Below, piece after piece: positions 1-5,867 of a stretch of DNA of 12,301 nt. Numbering within the stretch: the first letter of the stretch is position 1; every line of letters begins with the position of its first letter. The position numbers and the translations under genes are program-made. Below the pieces are notes generated by a model. It made no database searches. It was not told where the DNA came from and saw only the letters and a list, made by a program, of their open reading frames with translations. This stretch comes from Candidatus Aminicenantota bacterium. Lineage in GTDB: Bacteria; Acidobacteriota; Aminicenantia; UBA2199. Location: positions 789,233-801,533 of the forward strand of contig CP070627.1 of NCBI GenBank assembly GCA_020355945.1, in the 5' to 3' direction.

Positions 1-244
1 GTAATGTCAAATTTATGCTAGTTAGACGCTTGAAAAGCGCCGCTACAAGGGGATGGGAGGCGCTTGCGCCTCCCTCCCCCCCTTGTATGGTAATTTTTTC
101 AGGGATTTCACGCTCAAAAAATAGAAGTAAGGGTTGTGGGAATGTGGGAAAAGCTCTGCTTTTTCCACATTTCCATGACCCAACACAAGCGTTCATAACA
201 GTCGCCATTTAAGACCCCATTTTTCATACTTTATTTGACATTAC
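1..244. repeat. Structured MITE-like non-coding element with 12-bp terminal inverted repeats
   Basis: The first 12 bases of the window (GTAATGTCAAAT) reappear as a perfect reverse complement at 233-244. Between them lie three hairpins: a small one at 27-39 (CGCTT, loop GAA, AAGCG); a strong one centred on a perfect 9-bp stem at 55-63/66-74, extended with bulges to 45-86; and a long one at 139-154/158-174 with a 3-nt loop. Dense nested structure between short terminal inverted repeats, with no convincing gene, fits a non-autonomous mobile element or a REP/Y1-transposase-related relic. The left boundary coincides with the window edge, so the repeat may extend further and a target duplication cannot be checked. 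A structured RNA is an alternative. A 65-codon reading frame at 15-212 crosses the hairpins, has no RBS and is not believed. Confidence 0.5.
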
Positions 245-831
245 CCCTTTTGTAGTCTTTTAAAAGGCATTATAGCACAAAATTAATTCAAATTAAATAC
301 CTGACCCCATATACCTGAGTTGATTATAATAGGATAGATTCAATTATTCTGTACTTATTTTTTTTCCTGTCCCTCTTCCCTAGAACGAAAGCAAGAGGTT
401 TACGCAGAGTTTACATGTTTACATCCTCCGGTTCCGGTTTTCCTTTGCTGCATTACTTTATCTGCCTGTCCCTTCTTACTTCTCAAAGAGGTAAGGGGCT
501 TCGGTCGGCTTAGTTTGCGCGTTCGATAAAAAATAAAAAATGCGGGGAGATATATTTCTTCTCTTGACAAGAACTAATGAGCGTCCCCGGCTCTGTTGTT
601 CCCAAGGTTGACAACGTGTACCAACAGTACTTTTTTTCGCCTGTCCCGTTATTCCTTATTCCTTTTTCGCCTTTACATCATTTTTCATTTTTTCGCCTAT
701 CCCCTCTTTTCTTTCCAAAAAATGAATATTTTTCAACTCCGCATTGGAATGAGGTGAACGCCCAGAAAGTCGGAACCATTAGAAGAGATACATGCCTCCC
801 GGAATCTTTAAGTGAATGGATACTCTTGACA
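245..831. other. Gene-free intergenic stretch with short degenerate repeats
   Basis: No gene is supported here. Visible items are a direct repeat ATACCTGA at 297-304 and 311-318 around a CTGACCCC block, a motif often seen at ends of REP-associated elements, and three copies of TTTTTCGCCT at 633-642, 663-672 and 689-698. The phrase CCTGTCCC recurs near 366, 464 and 641. A 102-codon frame at 577-885 is pyrimidine-driven (rich in F, S and P), has no RBS and runs into the 3' end of the real minus-strand gene, so it is rejected. The stretch looks like decayed repeat or mobile DNA. Confidence 0.5.
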
Positions 832-1539
832 TTATTTAGGACAAATCATTTTTATTACATCTCCGGTCCTAAGATCAATTGTTAATTGGCATCGACACTT
901 AGGGTTAGCGCATGTTACACGCTTTGTACGGCTGGTAGTACGACCGGGATCTATAAACACTCTTCTGTCAAATAACTCACTATACCCAAACAATATCACC
1001 TTTTTTTTCTTTATATTTATTGATATAACCGGTGAATGATAATCTTCTATATGTTTCGTTATTGCACCTTTATCATTATCCGACAGCATCCTGATACCAA
1101 TCCGATCATCTATTTCTATGGCTTTGGCAATTGTTCCCCATCTCTTTCCATCATCATTTTCAATCTCACCAATACCGATTTTTTTATTGAATTCAAATTC
1201 ACCCGGGCTGAATAACGATCTGTATAAAGAATTTCTATATTGCTCAGATAAAATTATCTCCGGGAATACATAAAATAACCACTTGTTTCCGTTGATCAGG
1301 ATGTGTTGACCTTTATCCAGTTTATACTTTGTATCCCGTTCCTCATAAACAGGCTCCTTAATTTGAATTCCGAAGATTTTCCCTTTAACAATTTCTCTAT
1401 CGTCGAAAACGTCTTTAATGGATGCAACCCGTTTAAAACCAAGTTCATACTTGTGATTGATATAGTAACGTTTAAGACAAGACAGAATTCTTTGGGTCCA
1501 CACTTTTTCTCCCATGTATGCAGAATAGTTACTTCCCAT
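832..1539 (-). CDS. Hypothetical protein with C-terminal cysteine cluster
   Basis: A 235-residue cytoplasmic protein that I do not recognise. The gene is credible: ATG at 1539-1537 is preceded by AGGAGGTT (1550-1543) at 5-nt spacing, and a promoter TTGAAA-17-TAAAAT lies just upstream. There is no signal peptide or membrane span. The body is charged, with alternating beta-type hydrophobics (a Lys-rich strand around residues 175-185). The C-terminus carries C210, C215, C217 and C233 in a C-x4-C-x-C-x15-C arrangement, which could bind a metal as a small zinc ribbon; this is inference. Base use is more AT-rich than in the genes right of 3256, and it sits alone between repeat-rich DNA and an IS66 relic, so horizontal acquisition is plausible. 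Possible roles include a nucleic-acid-binding or defence-related accessory protein, but nothing in the sequence fixes a function. Confidence 0.75.
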   Translation of the reverse strand: MGSNYSAYMGEKVWTQRILSCLKRYYINHKYELGFKRVASIKDVFDDREIVKGKIFGIQIKEPVYEERDTKYKLDKGQHILINGNKWLFYVFPEIILSEQYRNSLYRSLFSPGEFEFNKKIGIGEIENDDGKRWGTIAKAIEIDDRIGIRMLSDNDKGAITKHIEDYHSPVISINIKKKKVILFGYSELFDRRVFIDPGRTTSRTKRVTCANPKCRCQLTIDLRTGDVIKMICPK

Positions 1540-1573
1540 AATAACCTCCTATATTTTTTTATCTTCCTTGCTT

Positions 1574-1602
1574 ATTTTACCGGAAAAAAAATTTTTTTTC
1601 AA
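1574..1602 (-). promoter_or_regulatory. Sigma-70-type promoter of the Cys-cluster hypothetical gene
   Basis: On the minus strand, TTGAAA (1602-1597) and TAAAAT (1579-1574) are separated by 17 bp. Most of the spacer is a perfect A8T8 tract (1584-1599), which should be stiff and curved. The predicted transcript starts near 1567, giving a short leader of about 28 nt before the ATG at 1539. Confidence 0.6.
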
Positions 1603-1952
1603 CAAAAAATTATTTTTTTCCTCACTGCTTCATTTTCTGTTATTTTCATTTTTGGGTGCCAGGGAAAAATGGCACTCTATCTCTGTCCCTGCCTCTATTC
1701 TATTTCAGCCTCTGTTAAGATAATTCCGGGCAATGGAAAAATAATTCCGATCTCTGATAGAACGTAAAACGGGAAAACGGTAAAACAAATTCCGCTGTCC
1801 AGTAAAATAAGTCAAGCCCCTGGAAAAAACCGGCTCACTATGAGCGCATTTCCCCCTTTTTATTTACCTTATCTGCTACCATCAAGCACACCAACAAATT
1901 TCCAGTTTTTCGTCCAAATTTTCAAATTTTTGCTCTTCCCTGTATTGTTGTA
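1603..1952. other. AT-rich intergenic region with short repeats
   Basis: No gene is supported. It contains a perfect 6-bp hairpin GTGCCA/TGGCAC at 1656-1661/1670-1675 (8-nt loop, no T-tract) and a tandem array of period 8 at 1765-1786 (TAAAACGG, GAAAACGG, TAAAAC). ATAATTCCG occurs twice near 1719 and 1741. The reading frame of the IS66 relic stays open a little upstream of 1953 but shows no further transposase similarity, so the break in the element lies near here. Confidence 0.4.
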
Positions 1953-2442
1953 TTGTGCGTATTAAACATAGAGACGAAAATGATTGGTGCTGTGTCCCGG
2001 AGAACGAAGGAGAAGATTCAATTATGGTTGCAAGACTTAGCCCCGACAGTACCTCCTAAAGGTTTACTGGGTAATGCAGTGAATTATACATTGGGTCAAT
2101 GGCCTCGATTGATCAAATACCTGGACAACGGGATTTTAAGAATGGATAACAATTTGGTTGAAAATGATATCCGTCCGTTTGTTGTGGGTCGTAAGAATTG
2201 GTTATTTTTCGATCAGCCGGGAGGAGCGGATGCAGGTGCTATTCTATACAGTCTCATTGTAACAGCAAAGGCTAATGGGCTGGAACCTTATCAATATCTA
2301 CTTTACCTATTTGATAAACTACCGCTTGCTCAGTCGGATGAAGAATTGAAAAAAACTATTACCACTATCTCAAACTCTAAGCCCTGAAATTATATCCGAA
2401 CATAAAAAGGAATACATGGAAAAAAGGAGGTACATAAACTAG
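1953..2442 (+). pseudogene. IS66-family transposase, C-terminal relic with frameshift
   Basis: This encodes only the last ~160 residues of an IS66-type DDE transposase (usually about 450-530 residues). Diagnostic features are the DNNLVENDIRPFVVGRKNW block, holding the Glu expected to complete the DDE triad, then the GA-x(5)-YSLI-x-TAKANGLEPYQYL stretch typical of the IS66 C-terminal domain. The first two catalytic Asp residues are missing, so it cannot be active. The direct frame ends at 2387 after an atypical tail. Removing one A from the A7 run at 2349-2355 instead gives a normal IS66-like ending (EELKKLLP, continuing with PEIISEHKKEYMEK) that stops at TAG 2440-2442. I therefore read it as 5'-truncated plus a one-base slip. 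The TTG at 1953 is merely the first possible initiator. What looks like an orphan ribosome site at 2426-2430 is coding sequence of the restored frame. Confidence 0.85.
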
Positions 2443-2527
2443 CATTCAGTGATGTGAAATAAATTGCTCCATTTGGTGTATTTATTTATAATGAATCGTG
2501 TTCTGGGTAATTTAGCTGGATGTTATT

Positions 2528-2609
2528 GGGGAAGGGGGGCGGTTTAAAAAGCGCTTACATATTAATAACGTTTGCACCTTTGCACGCCCCGCCCCCTTTT
2601 TTCTTCCCC
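2528..2609. repeat. Interrupted G-rich/C-rich inverted repeat across the IS end
   Basis: The purine block GGGGAAGGGGGGCGG (2528-2542) is complementary to CCGCCCCC (2589-2596) plus CTTCCCC (2603-2609), with a bulge of six T. The right arm starts a long polypyrimidine run to about 2629. The left arm lies inside the presumed IS66 end and the right arm outside it. Transcribed to the right, the inner GC stem followed by T6 would resemble a terminator with a long loop (46 nt); in DNA the mirror of purine and pyrimidine tracts could adopt unusual structure. Function is unproven. Confidence 0.4.
2534..2558 (+). mobile_element. Probable right terminal inverted repeat of the IS66-type element
   Basis: The block ends in GCGCTTAC at 2551-2558. 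Reading inward from the end it begins GTAAGCGC, the start typical of IS66-family ends as I recall them. It lies about 115 bp downstream of the restored transposase stop, where a right end is expected. IS66 elements usually duplicate 8 bp of target; here that would be ATATTAAT (2559-2566). No matching left end starting GTAAGCG is visible upstream, in keeping with the 5' truncation of the transposase. Confidence 0.5.
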
Positions 2610-2757
2610 TTTTTTCTTTTTCTTTTTTCGCGTATCTTCGCGGCTGCCTTAAAATAAAAAAAAATAAAAAATACCATTGACAATAGTCCTGAACTTTGTT
2701 AGCATGAGGCTTTGATAAGAAAGAAGATAATAAAAATTTAAAAAGGAGGAATGATAC
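2567..2757. other. Leader region of the precursor-peptide gene
   Basis: Holds a direct repeat TTTGCAC at 2571-2577 and 2579-2585 (8-bp period), a polypyrimidine tract at about 2587-2629, an A-rich run at 2651-2671 and the promoter listed separately. The ribosome site GGAGG (2745-2749) is 8 nt from the ATG at 2758. Confidence 0.5.
2677..2705 (+). promoter_or_regulatory. Sigma-70-type promoter of the lanthipeptide-like precursor gene
   Basis: A consensus TTGACA (2677-2682) is followed after 17 bp by TAGCAT (2700-2705). The predicted start near 2712 leaves a leader of about 46 nt. The promoter lies downstream of the IS66 right end, so the peptide gene has its own transcription unit and does not depend on the insertion sequence. 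Confidence 0.65.
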
Positions 2758-2919
2758 ATGAAAGCTAAAAAAGTAAGTAAAAAACTTATGCTGAACAAAG
2801 AAACAGTAACCCGGCTAAACGGTCAGAACATGAACACTGTGAAAGGCGGAAGTTATACAGTGTGTACATGCCCTACCGGTTGTCGCAAGGACACCTGTGA
2901 AGCTTCAATGGATTGTTAA
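2758..2919 (+). CDS. Lanthipeptide-like (double-glycine leader) precursor peptide
   Basis: A 53-residue peptide, shorter than most gene-calling cut-offs. ATG 2758 follows AAAAGGAGG with 8-nt spacing and a good promoter. Residues 1-31 form a Lys-rich leader: K8-K9-L-M-L-N-K-E-T-V-T-R-L-N, then M25-N-T-V-K-G30-G31. This matches the leader style annotated as class I lanthipeptide or GG natural-product precursor in Bacteroidota and Aminicenantes, cut after Gly-Gly by a C39-type peptidase/transporter. The predicted 22-residue core (S32-C53) has five Cys (36, 38, 42, 47, 53) and six Ser/Thr (S32, T34, T37, T40, T46, S50), a composition suited to lanthionine rings; disulfides or another Cys-based modification are alternatives. 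No dehydratase, cyclase, peptidase or transporter gene is present in the window, so the peptide is an orphan here and would need enzymes encoded elsewhere. The leader assignment is firm; the chemistry is inference. Confidence 0.8.
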   Translation: MKAKKVSKKLMLNKETVTRLNGQNMNTVKGGSYTVCTCPTGCRKDTCEASMDC

Positions 2920-3255
2920 TCGCTTGCGTTCTTTTTAGCCACCAAGACACCAGGGCACAAAAAAGCGGCCTAATCTGCCTTTGTGGAAATATTTTTCTAT
3001 ATTACGATCAATTTTATCTGCCTTAACCATTTCAGTAAGAATAATAACCTAAGAAAAAATTTAAAGTCGTAATTTTTTATTTTGTCCTTTTTTTAGGACA
3101 CTTTGTCTTTTTTTAATTGGTATCAAGATTGCTTTCCTTTTATATGATAATTATGACAAAGTCCGGTATTGCAAAGAATGAAAATGAAAAAAATAGCAAA
3201 GACACGCAGTCATCAGGCTGGTGTCCTGGTGGTAAAAAGAGGAAGAGGAGGAAAA
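2920..3255. other. Intergenic region between the precursor gene and the VWFA-like gene
   Basis: No gene is supported. At 2940-2958 there is a period-8 phrase (CACCAAGA, CACCAGGG, CAC) of a kind common between bacterial genes. At 3083-3088/3095-3100 TGTCCT and AGGACA form a weak hairpin with a T6 loop, and a T-tract follows at 3108-3114, so it might act as a poor terminator. No convincing promoter for the gene at 3256 was found; in-frame starts at 3169 (TTG), 3178 and 3184 lack ribosome sites. Confidence 0.45.
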
Positions 3256-4791
3256 ATGTTTAGCAAGGCATTCAAATCTTTTTTTATAATCCTGGTATTC
3301 TTTACCGGTTTTGTGTTGTTGGGCAGTGGGGTCTTGGCGCACCAGGAGCACAAACCCCTGGAGTATGAAGTCGATGTGAATGCCATCATTCTCCCTATTT
3401 TTGCAGTGGACAGCAAAGGCGAGCCGATTTATGATCTCAAAAAGGAAGAGATTGAGCTTTTGGTTAACAATAATCCCGTTGAAATTTTTGAATTCACTGC
3501 ATTCCAGGTGGAAGAGCAAAAGCGGGTGACGGTGGAAGACGGCAAAATAGAGGTAATGAAGGCAGAAGCAAGAATCAATTTTATAATCTTTGATGCGATT
3601 TCCAACAGCCAGAAGGGTTTGAAACGGGCTAAAGAGATTGCACTGGGAATTATCAACGAAAGTCCGTCAACAGATGCCTTTGTGATCCTGGGATGTGACC
3701 CCAAAACCGGGTTTCGTTATATAACCGGACCGGAAACGGACAAAAAAAAGTTAGGAAGCGCCATAAAAGAAGTGGCTAAACTTGCAGGTCAACGATATTT
3801 TTCTGCTTGGAGGAACTTTAGAAGAATGGGGGGGCATAATGTGCTTGGTGGTGGAAGTAGAAGCGGTACTGGAAGTAATGACCTCGATCTCGATGGAGGT
3901 GACATCGCTAGCTGGGAATACCGGGCAGTACTGTTTGATGCTGCTATTCGCAATGCAGAAGCCGGCAGAAAAGAATATAGAAAAGAAATAAGAACTTTTT
4001 TGCATTCCCTTTCGCAAATGAAATATGCCCTTAAGACCATTACCCAACCCAAGCATGTTTTTTTAATTTCCGGTGGTATTCCCAGCAGTTCTTTGGGGTC
4101 TCATTTGGTGCGATATTATAAGTTCATGAGCGAGTCGGCCAAAGCCATTAATTATGGCGGCAGCATGCTTTACATGGTGAACCCGGTTCCGCCATTCAAT
4201 ACTTCTATCCCCCACAGCTTGAAACATATGGCCAGGGAAAGTGGGGGCAAGTATTTTGGCGGCAGCAGTCTCGAAAAGATCGTTAAGCAGGTTAAAAATA
4301 GTACCCGGGCCTATTATGAATTGGCCTTTTTTCCCGGCCAATCTACAGTGGAGAAGCTGCGCATCAAGCTAAAATGCAAACGAAAGGGGGTCACCCTTCA
4401 TACAGTGAATTACGCGGAAAAGGGAAAGCCTTACAAGGAAATGGAATCCTTACAGAAAAAATTATTTGCCCTGAGTGTAATCACCGGCGGCAGTTGGAGC
4501 CGCATCGTCGGTGATGTGAAAAAAGTAAAATATAAAAAAACCAAAGCTTCAAACATCGGTTCCAATTCAAAACGGATACGGGTACCTATCCCGGAAAATA
4601 TCAAAGACCATCATGTGGATATCTTTGTGGTGAATCTGGACCCCAAAACCATGAAGGCCAATATTGGAATTGTGAACCAGGTGGTCAACCGGGAGTTGGA
4701 AGTAGATGTCCCGGTGGAAAAGGAAAAAATGCAGTTCTTTGTAATTGTTGAGCCGGCTAAGACCCTGTGCCTTTACAACCAGGTGAAGTAG
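3256..4791 (+). CDS. Secreted VWFA-related protein (acidobacterial TIGR03436-like)
   Basis: A 511-residue exported protein. I chose ATG 3256 because GAGGAGG lies 4-5 nt upstream and the product then begins with a clean signal peptide (hydrophobic core residues 9-23, likely cut after A28 in GVLA-HQ); the longer frame from 3169 adds an unlikely basic extension. Residues 36-82 form the beta module typical of this family (V-D-V-N-A ... V-D-S-K-G ... L-K-K-E-E-I-E-L). Residues 107-350 form a von Willebrand A-like fold, with F-I-I-F-D113-A-I-S-N-S at the metal site and K-H-V-F-L-I-S-G-G at the central later strand. An insert at 191-216 is Gly/Ser/Asp-rich and could bind Ca2+. Residues 351-390 (YYELAF-P ... 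R-K-G-V) match the family tail; 400-511 is an extra beta-rich domain. The metal motif is DxxSxS rather than DxSxS. Likely role is extracytoplasmic protein binding; partner unknown. It converges on the asparaginase gene, 38 bp away. Confidence 0.85.
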   Translation: MFSKAFKSFFIILVFFTGFVLLGSGVLAHQEHKPLEYEVDVNAIILPIFAVDSKGEPIYDLKKEEIELLVNNNPVEIFEFTAFQVEEQKRVTVEDGKIEVMKAEARINFIIFDAISNSQKGLKRAKEIALGIINESPSTDAFVILGCDPKTGFRYITGPETDKKKLGSAIKEVAKLAGQRYFSAWRNFRRMGGHNVLGGGSRSGTGSNDLDLDGGDIASWEYRAVLFDAAIRNAEAGRKEYRKEIRTFLHSLSQMKYALKTITQPKHVFLISGGIPSSSLGSHLVRYYKFMSESAKAINYGGSMLYMVNPVPPFNTSIPHSLKHMARESGGKYFGGSSLEKIVKQVKNSTRAYYELAFFPGQSTVEKLRIKLKCKRKGVTLHTVNYAEKGKPYKEMESLQKKLFALSVITGGSWSRIVGDVKKVKYKKTKASNIGSNSKRIRVPIPENIKDHHVDIFVVNLDPKTMKANIGIVNQVVNRELEVDVPVEKEKMQFFVIVEPAKTLCLYNQVK

Positions 4792-4829
4792 AATCAAATA
4801 AATCACCTGTCCTCTCTTTTCTTTTGGGA

Positions 4830-5867
4830 TTAATCAAAAGTTTTTTCAAAAAGCGCCCCCCCTGGTCGTTGAACGCCTACTACAATTTTTCTATCGTTGG
4901 TTACATCTTTGGCCCGGAATTTTTCCAATTTTTCCTTTTCTGTTTTTGTCAGGATTCCCAGGTTTGCCAGTATTTCCACCACCACAGTGGAAAGGGCATT
5001 CATATTACCGTCTTCAATTTTCACTGCCAGGCCGATGTTTTGGTCTTTGATTCCTACACAATAAACCCCATCCGCCCCGATTTTGCCGATCAGTTTACCA
5101 TTGGTGCTGCTGATAAGAGCAGTGCAAAACCCACCAGTGCCGGAAATGATCTCCGGGTGAGCGTTCATGGTGTTAAATACCTTTTGACACACCGCAGTGT
5201 ATTTGGAGTTAAAGGATTCGGGATTGGACAATTTTAGATAGGCCAATGCCATATTATACAGCGGCAGAGCAAAAACCGGTGCAGAGCATCCGTCAATAGC
5301 AATGTCCACTTCCTCTTTTTCAACTTCACAGAAATCGCAAAAAGTATCCAATATTTCTTGTTGAACCGGGTGTTCCGGGGAAATATAGTTTTCCAGGGGG
5401 TAATTTTTATGAACGCACAGCGCCAGCATGCCCAGGTGTTTACCCGAACAATCATTGTACAGTTGATTCAATTGAACGTGTTTGCAAGCCAGCTCCAGGG
5501 CGTAATCGAATTTTAGGGAATGGGACGAGCCGCAAAGGAGATGGTTTTCTTTCAAACCTGTCTTACGAAGGATACTCTCAAGGGTTTGGATGTGAAGAGG
5601 TTCGCAGTAATGAGAAGCACACATGATGGCGATCTCCTGGTCTGTAAAACCAAACCGCTGATCTCCTTTGCTTAACAACAGCGGCAGCACCTGGACCGGC
5701 TTGGCCGATGACCTCATATAGGTTTTTTTATAAGGATTCCCCAGGGAATAGACAATTTTTTTATCCCCTTGAATTACCACCACATGCCCATGGTGAACCC
5801 GTTCTACCACTTCTCCCCGGGTTATTTCCACCAACGGTACAGGCTGTTTAGACTCACTCATCCTCAT
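4830..5867 (-). CDS. Asparaginase II-family protein (Rhizobium etli type)
   Basis: A roughly 345-residue cytoplasmic enzyme of the asparaginase II family (PF06089), expected to hydrolyse L-asparagine to aspartate and ammonia. Numbered from GTG 5870, it carries R-S54-S-A-K57-P, C-A-S86-H, N-D-C141-S-G-K144-H and D-G-C195-S-A-P. These sit exactly six residues beyond the Ser48, Lys51, Ser80, Cys135, Lys138 and Cys189 that I recall as catalytic and zinc-site residues of the R. etli enzyme; K263 (G-K-I-G-A-D-G) may be the second catalytic Lys. All key residues are therefore present, and length is normal. Starts at GTG 5870, ATG 5867 and ATG 5861 are all possible; I prefer ATG 5867, which overlaps the upstream stop as TGATG. 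None has a clear ribosome site, so translation probably depends on re-initiation after the DUF401 gene. Together they form a two-gene operon, suggesting linked amino-acid uptake and breakdown. Confidence 0.9.
   Translation of the reverse strand: MRMSESKQPVPLVEITRGEVVERVHHGHVVVIQGDKKIVYSLGNPYKKTYMRSSAKPVQVLPLLLSKGDQRFGFTDQEIAIMCASHYCEPLHIQTLESILRKTGLKENHLLCGSSHSLKFDYALELACKHVQLNQLYNDCSGKHLGMLALCVHKNYPLENYISPEHPVQQEILDTFCDFCEVEKEEVDIAIDGCSAPVFALPLYNMALAYLKLSNPESFNSKYTAVCQKVFNTMNAHPEIISGTGGFCTALISSTNGKLIGKIGADGVYCVGIKDQNIGLAVKIEDGNMNALSTVVVEILANLGILTKTEKEKLEKFRAKDVTNDRKIVVGVQRPGGALFEKTFD

Noticed and set aside
15..212. 65-codon plus-strand reading frame
   Set aside because: It crosses strong hairpins of the repeat element, has no ribosome site and has no protein-like pattern.
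577..885. 102-codon plus-strand reading frame
   Set aside because: Composition follows pyrimidine-rich DNA, no ribosome site, and it overlaps the 3' end of a well-supported minus-strand gene.
1656..1675. Hairpin GTGCCA/TGGCAC as a terminator
   Set aside because: Only 6 bp of stem and no T-tract on either strand.
1765..1786. Short tandem repeats as a CRISPR array
   Set aside because: Units are about 8 bp, with no spacers and no cas genes.
2415..2442. Apparent tiny ORF and orphan ribosome site GGAGG at 2426-2430
   Set aside because: It is the C-terminal coding sequence of the IS66 transposase in the frame restored at the A7 tract.
3169..3255. N-terminal extension of the VWFA-like protein from TTG 3169
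   Set aside because: No ribosome site at 3169, 3178 or 3184, and ATG 3256 has both an ideal ribosome site and an immediate signal peptide.
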